Of a DNA stretch of 64,000 nucleotides, positions 59,752-64,000 are shown piece after piece. Origin of the DNA: Sphingomonas sp. PL-96. Lineage in GTDB: Bacteria > Pseudomonadota > Alphaproteobacteria > Sphingomonadales > Sphingomonadaceae. Positions within the stretch are counted from its first letter, which is position 1. Each line of letters begins with the position of its first letter. A model generated the notes under the pieces. The model ran no database searches. It was not told where the DNA came from and saw only the letters and a program-made list of their open reading frames with translations. The position numbers and the translations under genes were made by a program. Where the stretch lies: positions 1,054,001 to 1,118,000 of the forward strand of contig NZ_JAJFET010000001.1 of assembly GCF_020707215.1 (NCBI RefSeq), given 5' to 3'.

Positions 59752-60024
59752 TCAGGGCCTAAATTTTGCTTCATCGTCGATACTCAGTCCGCACTTCGGA
59801 CAGGGATCTACCACCCACGGGTAAAAGCTCGCCCCGCGCTGGTTGATGAATCCGTGCTGACACGGTCGCCTCTTGATGGAGCCGATCAGCAGCACCGCGC
59901 AGACACAGGACGTGGCAACCCAGATAAACCGCCAGGGCATCGGTAATGCCAGAGACCACACACCCGTCGCGCCTACGATACTGTAGAACATCATTTTCAA
60001 CGAAGAACTGGTGGAACGTCGCAT
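59752..60024 (-). CDS. Small hypothetical protein with two membrane helices and a CxxC tail
   Basis: 90 residues from ATG 60024, with two membrane helices (about 12-30: YSIVGATGVWSLALPMPW, and 31-47: RFIWVATSCVCAVLLIG) and a C-terminal part with PCPKCG, like half a zinc ribbon. Start is uncertain (ATG 59994 and 59991 are also in frame), and no clear ribosome site is seen. Local G+C is near 50 percent in places, well below the surroundings. Not recognised. Confidence 0.45.
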   Translation of the reverse strand: MRRSTSSSLKMMFYSIVGATGVWSLALPMPWRFIWVATSCVCAVLLIGSIKRRPCQHGFINQRGASFYPWVVDPCPKCGLSIDDEAKFRP

Positions 60025-60312
60025 CAGACACTCACTTTGGTGGCCGCCGTCCGACTGGAGCGATGGCGTCAACACGACAATCAGGCCCCTTACCGCCTTT
60101 GGCGCAGTTGCCCCCTCGGCTGAAAGCGTACCGTCCGCTTTCGGCCGAGGCGTTGCAAGCGACGAATGTCCGCCTCTGGGCGGAAGCGGACCGGCAGCTT
60201 GTGGGGCGAAGGACCCGAGTTAAGCCACTCAGGCCCAGTCGGCCGGTGCTCAGAACCGGTCCTCCATTCAGGTGGGGTCCGTCGCCGATCACCGGAACGC
60301 AATTTCCAACCC
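60025..60312. other. Intergenic stretch between small ORFs and the aldehyde oxidoreductase operon
   Basis: About 290 bases downstream of the oxidoreductase genes. Apart from the long hairpin at 60133-60191 I see no convincing gene in any frame. It is the 3' untranslated region of the minus-strand operon and probably holds its terminator. Confidence 0.5.
60133..60191. repeat. Long imperfect hairpin
   Basis: 60133-60152 pairs with 60171-60191: about 18 of 20 positions pair, with one bulged base and one mismatch, around an 18-base loop. The outer arms contain GTCCGC/GCGGAC and the inner arms GAGGCG/CGCCTC. It lies 120 bases beyond the stop of the oxidoreductase large subunit and could be a terminator, an RNA-stabilising element, or a copy of a dispersed sphingomonad intergenic repeat. 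Confidence 0.6.
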
Positions 60313-62625
60313 TCACAACAGCTTGTCGAGGGTGATCGGAAGGTCGCGCACCCGCTTGCCGGTCGCGTTGAATACGGCATTGGCGACCGCCGCCGCCACG
60401 CCCGTGATGCCGATCTCCCCGATGCCGCGTGCGCCGAGGGGAGAGCGCGGATCCGGGATGTCGGTCCACATCACCTCGATCTCCGGTACGTCCATGTGCG
60501 CGGGGACATGGTAGTCGGCCAGCGTCGGGTTCATGATCCGGCCGCTGCGTTCGTCGAACAGCGTCTCCTCGGTCAAGGCGAGGCCGAGACCCATGATCAT
60601 GCCGCCGCGAAACTGGCTCGCCGCCGTGCGCGGGTTGAGGATCGCGCCGCAGTCGAACGACCCGAGGAGCCGGTCCACCCGCACCTCCCCCGTCACGTCG
60701 CTGACGCGCAGCTCGCAAAACATCGCGGCGGTGCTGTGCATCGCGAACTTCAGCATCTCGAGCGGCGGCGTGCCGGAAGCGGTGACGCTCACCTCGTCAC
60801 GGTTGGCGCGCGTCAGGATCGACCGAAAGCTCTCGTGCCGGTCCGGTGCGTCGGCACTGGAGAGGCCGCCTTGTCCCAACCGGACCTCGCCCGGCCACAA
60901 CCCGGCTAGCGGGCTGTCGTTGCCCGCCAGGCGCAGCAGTTCGACGGGCAACTTCTCGGCCGCGGCCAGGATCGCGCCGGCGATTGAAACCGTCTGACCC
61001 GACCCACCCGCCAACGGCGCGGCCGGCAGCGCGGAGTCGCCGATTTCGATCGTCACCGCGTCCAGCGACAATCCGAGCCGGTCGGCAACCTGCTGGGCGA
61101 GCACCGTCGCCGTTCCCATCCCCATCTCCTGCCCCGAACAGGCCAGGCTGGCGGTGCCATCATGACGAACCGAGAGGCGAACGGCAGCGCCGGGCATCCG
61201 CACATAGGGGAAGCTGCCGCTCCCGCAGCCCATGCCGATCCGCCACTCGCCTTCGCGCCGCGCGCCCGGCGTCGGCGACCGGCGCTCCCACCCGAAGCGA
61301 GCGGCACCGTCCGTCCAGGATTTGGCCGGCGCATGTTGCGAAAAGGGGGCGCCGGTGATCGGATGCTTGTCCGGCAGGTTGCGCAGACGCAGCTCGATCG
61401 GGTCGAGCGCCAGCGCATGCGCCAGTTCGTCGACGGCGCTTTCCAGCGCAAAGGTGCCGATCGCCTCCCCAGGCGCGCGCATGAAGGTGTTGGGCACCAC
61501 GGCCATGTCGACGTGCCGCTGAAGGATCTCGAAGCTCTTTGCGCGATAGGCGGCACGCGTGCCCAGCGTATAGGCTTCCGGGCACGCACCATAGGGCGGC
61601 ATCACCGACCAGCCGTCGTGCAGCAACGCGGTGAAGCGGCCGTTTTCGTCGGCACCGATGGCGACCCGCTGTTCCGTCGGGCTGCGGCCGCCGATAATGC
61701 GGTACACGCCCTCGCGGCTCAGCTGGAGCCTGAGCGGTCGGCGAACCATGCGCGCGGCCGCGACGGCAACGACCTGGTGGTCCCAGAACCCCTTGCCGCC
61801 GAACCCGCCGCCGACAAAGGGCGAGAGCACCCGCACCTGCTCGCGCTTGAGCCCGAACAGCTTGGCCAGCGTCGCAGCTTCGGGTGCGATCATCTGGGTC
61901 GTGTCGTGGACGGTGAGGTCGTCCTCTCCCCAGGCGACGGTCAGCGCGTGGAGCTCGATCGCATTGTGGTTCTGCCACGGCGTTCGATAGCGATGGTCGA
62001 CCTTGTGCGGGGATCGCGCCAGTTCGCGCTCGGCGCGCCCGAACGACAGGTGATTGCGCTCGATCAGCAGCGACGGGATCACGCGGGCGCCGGCCTTCGC
62101 CTCTTCGAAGCGCGTTTCGGCCGGCGCGGCTTCATAGTCGATCGCGATCAGCGACGCGGCATGGTCCGCCTGCTCCTGCGTTTCAGCCACCACTGCGGCG
62201 ACGAGCTGGCCGTTATAGTGCACCTGATCGTCCTGCAGGATCGGTAGGCTGCTGTTGCCGGTGGCGGTTGGGTCGGTCATCGAGATCAGCGACGGGCTGG
62301 CGACCCGCAGCATGTTGCGATGGGTGACGACCAGCAGCACGCCCGGTGCCGCTTGCGCCGCAGCCGTGTCGAGCCGGGCGATCCGCCCACGCGTGATCGT
62401 GCTGTGCACGAGGGCGGCGTAGCACAGCCCGTCCATCGCCACTTCGGCGGAGAAGCGTGCCTGCCCCTGCACCTTCAGCGCACCATCAACCCGCGGTGCC
62501 TGCCGGCCGATCTCGCCGCGCCGCCCGATCAACGGGTCGGGGGTGCCGCCGGGCAGCCACTGCGCCGGAACCCAGCCAAGCGCCGTGCGGACCGAGCCGA
62601 CGAGGACGTTCTGTACCCTGCTCAT
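60313..62625 (-). CDS. paoC: Molybdenum aldehyde oxidoreductase, large molybdopterin-binding subunit (PaoC-like)
   Basis: Catalytic subunit of a xanthine-oxidase-family enzyme that oxidises aldehydes to acids. The 770-residue product from ATG 62625 has the molybdopterin motifs (GGGFGGKGFWDHQ, RAPGEAIGTFALE, GSGQTVSIAG) and the catalytic glutamate in GARGIGEIGI (about residue 737). It groups with PaoC/YagR rather than xanthine dehydrogenase because of the partner with an extra Fe-S cluster. It overlaps the FAD subunit by four bases. Substrate range is unknown; PaoABC of E. coli detoxifies aromatic aldehydes. Confidence 0.9.
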   Translation of the reverse strand: MSRVQNVLVGSVRTALGWVPAQWLPGGTPDPLIGRRGEIGRQAPRVDGALKVQGQARFSAEVAMDGLCYAALVHSTITRGRIARLDTAAAQAAPGVLLVVTHRNMLRVASPSLISMTDPTATGNSSLPILQDDQVHYNGQLVAAVVAETQEQADHAASLIAIDYEAAPAETRFEEAKAGARVIPSLLIERNHLSFGRAERELARSPHKVDHRYRTPWQNHNAIELHALTVAWGEDDLTVHDTTQMIAPEAATLAKLFGLKREQVRVLSPFVGGGFGGKGFWDHQVVAVAAARMVRRPLRLQLSREGVYRIIGGRSPTEQRVAIGADENGRFTALLHDGWSVMPPYGACPEAYTLGTRAAYRAKSFEILQRHVDMAVVPNTFMRAPGEAIGTFALESAVDELAHALALDPIELRLRNLPDKHPITGAPFSQHAPAKSWTDGAARFGWERRSPTPGARREGEWRIGMGCGSGSFPYVRMPGAAVRLSVRHDGTASLACSGQEMGMGTATVLAQQVADRLGLSLDAVTIEIGDSALPAAPLAGGSGQTVSIAGAILAAAEKLPVELLRLAGNDSPLAGLWPGEVRLGQGGLSSADAPDRHESFRSILTRANRDEVSVTASGTPPLEMLKFAMHSTAAMFCELRVSDVTGEVRVDRLLGSFDCGAILNPRTAASQFRGGMIMGLGLALTEETLFDERSGRIMNPTLADYHVPAHMDVPEIEVMWTDIPDPRSPLGARGIGEIGITGVAAAVANAVFNATGKRVRDLPITLDKLL

Positions 62626-63608
62626 GCCTGCTCTCCGCTGAGCTCGGTGAGGACTGCCGCGATTGTCCGCGTCGCCAGCGGCACCTTGAATGCGTTGCCC
62701 GGCAGCGGCGCCGCGTCGGCAAGCTCCACCTCCGCAGCGTGCGCAAATGCCTCGGCCGTGGCCGGGCCGCCGCGCAGCGCCGCCTCCGCCCGCAACGCGC
62801 GCCACGGCTTGGCTGCAACGCCACCCAGCGCGATCCGCACGTCGACGATCCGGTCGCCCTCCAGCGCGAGCCCTGCTGCCACCGAGACGAGCGCAAAGGC
62901 GTAGCTCGCCCGATCACGCACCTTGCGGTACGTGGAACGGGCCGCGACCGACGACGGCGGGAGTTCGACCGCGACGATCATCTCGCCCGGCGCCAGCACC
63001 GTCTCCAGGTCCGGGCGATCGCCCGGCAGCCGGTGCAGATCAAGCAGGGACAGCGTGCGCACGCCCTCCCCGCTGGCGAGATGTACGCGGGCATCGAGTG
63101 CCGCCAGCGCGACGGCCATGTCGGACGGGTGCGTGGCGATGCACGTCGGCGATGCACCCAGGATCGCATGGTAGCGCGTGAACCCGCCGCGGGCGTCGCA
63201 CCCGCTGCCGGGTTCTCGCTTGTTGCACCGCGATCCGGCGGCATCGGCGAAGTACAGGCACCGCGTCCGTTGCAACAGATTGCCGCCGATCGTCGCCATG
63301 TTTCGGATCTGTGCGGAGGCGCCGCCGAGGATCGCGCGCGACAGCATCGGGTAGCGCGTCCGCACCAGCGGGTGCGCCGCCACGCTGCTGTTGCGCGCAG
63401 CGGCACCGATCACGACGCTGCCGTCATCCGCCTCTTCGATCCGCGTCGACAGACCCGTGACATCGACCAGCACCGCAGGTTGCTCAACACCCTTGCGCAT
63501 GAGGTCCACCAGGTTGGTCCCGCCGCCCAGGAGCCGGTGCCCCTGTGCCGCGCTCAGCCGGACCGCATCGGCAGCGCTGGCCGCCCGCAGGTAGGAGACC
63601 GGCGTCAT
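62622..63608 (-). CDS. paoB: FAD-binding subunit with [4Fe-4S] cysteine set (PaoB-like)
   Basis: Electron-transfer subunit of the same complex, 328 residues. FAD-binding LLGGGTNLVDLM (27-38) and TIGGNLLQRTRC are present. Four cysteines C117, C128, C137 and C156 match the pattern binding an extra [4Fe-4S] cluster in E. coli PaoB (RTRCLYF, SRCNKREPGSGC, SPTCIATHPSD), a feature absent from ordinary xanthine dehydrogenase FAD subunits. ATG 63608 overlaps the Fe-S subunit stop by four bases. Confidence 0.92.
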   Translation of the reverse strand: MTPVSYLRAASAADAVRLSAAQGHRLLGGGTNLVDLMRKGVEQPAVLVDVTGLSTRIEEADDGSVVIGAAARNSSVAAHPLVRTRYPMLSRAILGGASAQIRNMATIGGNLLQRTRCLYFADAAGSRCNKREPGSGCDARGGFTRYHAILGASPTCIATHPSDMAVALAALDARVHLASGEGVRTLSLLDLHRLPGDRPDLETVLAPGEMIVAVELPPSSVAARSTYRKVRDRASYAFALVSVAAGLALEGDRIVDVRIALGGVAAKPWRALRAEAALRGGPATAEAFAHAAEVELADAAPLPGNAFKVPLATRTIAAVLTELSGEQA

Positions 63609-64000
63609 GCAACGCGCTCCGCTGCGACCGCCAGGATGGCGTCGACGATGCCGTTGTGCGCCCCGCACCGGCACAGGTTGCCGCTCATCCGTTCGCGAAC
63701 CTCGTCGCGCGAGAGCCGGACGGGGCCGGAGAGGTCGCGCGTGACGTAGCTCGGCACGCCCGCCTCGACCTCCGCCAGCATGGCCGACGCCGCACAGATC
63801 TGCCCGGGCGTGCAATAGCCGCACTGAAGGCCGTCATGCTCGAGGAAGGCCGCCTGAAGCGGGTGGAGGCCATCGGCGCCCAGACCCTCGATCGTGGTGA
63901 CCGCGCGACCGTCTACCTGCGCGGCAAGTGTGAGGCAGGAGAGCACCCTGTTGCCGTCGACCAGCACGGTGCACGCACCGCAGGCGCCCTGGTTACAGCC
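63605..64000 (-). CDS. paoA: 2Fe-2S subunit of the aldehyde oxidoreductase, 3' part (PaoA-like)
   Basis: The frame is open to the window edge, so the N-terminus is missing; 131 residues are visible. They contain the plant-type ferredoxin cysteines GCNQGACGAC, then the second [2Fe-2S] domain LQCGYCTPGQI and MSGNLCRCGAHNGI. E. coli PaoA carries a Tat signal and the enzyme is periplasmic; whether that holds here depends on the missing end. Confidence 0.92.
   Translation of the reverse strand, partial: GCNQGACGACTVLVDGNRVLSCLTLAAQVDGRAVTTIEGLGADGLHPLQAAFLEHDGLQCGYCTPGQICAASAMLAEVEAGVPSYVTRDLSGPVRLSRDEVRERMSGNLCRCGAHNGIVDAILAVAAERVA

Noticed and set aside
59027..60312. Integrative element inserted in tRNA-Ser
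   Set aside because: No second copy of the tRNA 3' end was found downstream and no integrase gene is present in the 1.2 kb; only composition and small ORFs suggest accessory origin.

Overview
The window is a gene-dense, G+C-rich chromosomal segment from an alphaproteobacterium, most likely a Sphingomonas-type sphingomonad. The supporting evidence is gene content and order: chvI-chvG-hprK-rapZ-EIIA-HPr, ntrB-ntrC-ntrY-ntrX-hfq-hflX, a fused ispDF, DUF2066-hdaA-ppk-ppx, lptD-surA-pdxA-ksgA, and an Hfq made of two Sm domains in one chain. No phage, transposase or CRISPR locus was seen. Almost all of it looks like core chromosome.

Layout. 1-8.5 kb: 3' end of peptide deformylase, formate-THF ligase, RmuC, an rRNA/tRNA methyltransferase, then (minus strand) the incomplete regulatory PTS with HPr kinase, RapZ and the ChvG/ChvI two-component system. 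8.6-15.8 kb: MscS channel, a DUF885 peptidase-like gene broken by a one-base frameshift, a short ATP-grasp protein, guaB, an RsmB-like methyltransferase and a TPR protein. 15.7-21.3 kb (minus): outer-membrane and ribosome biogenesis operon ksgA/pdxA/surA/lptD. 21.5-24 kb: pepA, holC, ndk. 24-26.6 kb (minus): purM, purN and an unknown membrane-anchored protein. 26.6-32.2 kb (plus): DUF2066, HdaA, PPK1 and Ppx, linking replication control and polyphosphate metabolism. 32.2-36.5 kb: I78 lipoprotein, RNase D, aspS, PPK2. 36.5-41 kb: carbonic anhydrase, lipA, RatA/Coq10, cinA, an unknown secreted protein, ispDF. 41-50 kb (plus): dusB, both Ntr two-component systems, double-domain hfq, hflX. 50-58.9 kb: a long minus-strand operon (mltB-like, RlpA/SPOR, dacC, tmk, holB, metG, tatD, MBL hydrolase, small membrane protein) followed by mazG. 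59.0-60.3 kb: tRNA-Ser(UGA) and a 1.2 kb patch of lower G+C with small membrane ORFs, a 16-bp direct repeat and a long hairpin. 60.3-64 kb: a PaoABC-type molybdenum aldehyde oxidoreductase, whose Fe-S subunit runs off the end.

How the genes work together. The two nitrogen-related sensor pairs and the PTS/ChvGI block are signalling modules. lptD/surA with mltB, RlpA-like and dacC serve the cell envelope. purN/purM, guaB, ndk and tmk serve nucleotide supply. PPK1, Ppx and PPK2 form a polyphosphate set within 8 kb. The most unusual items are the tandem Hfq, the NtrX without a sigma54-contact loop, the base-composition break inside ntrY, the small-ORF/repeat patch beside tRNA-Ser and the frameshifted DUF885 gene. 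Start codons were chosen by family alignment from memory, overlap with the upstream gene, and visible Shine-Dalgarno-like sequences. No database search was possible.
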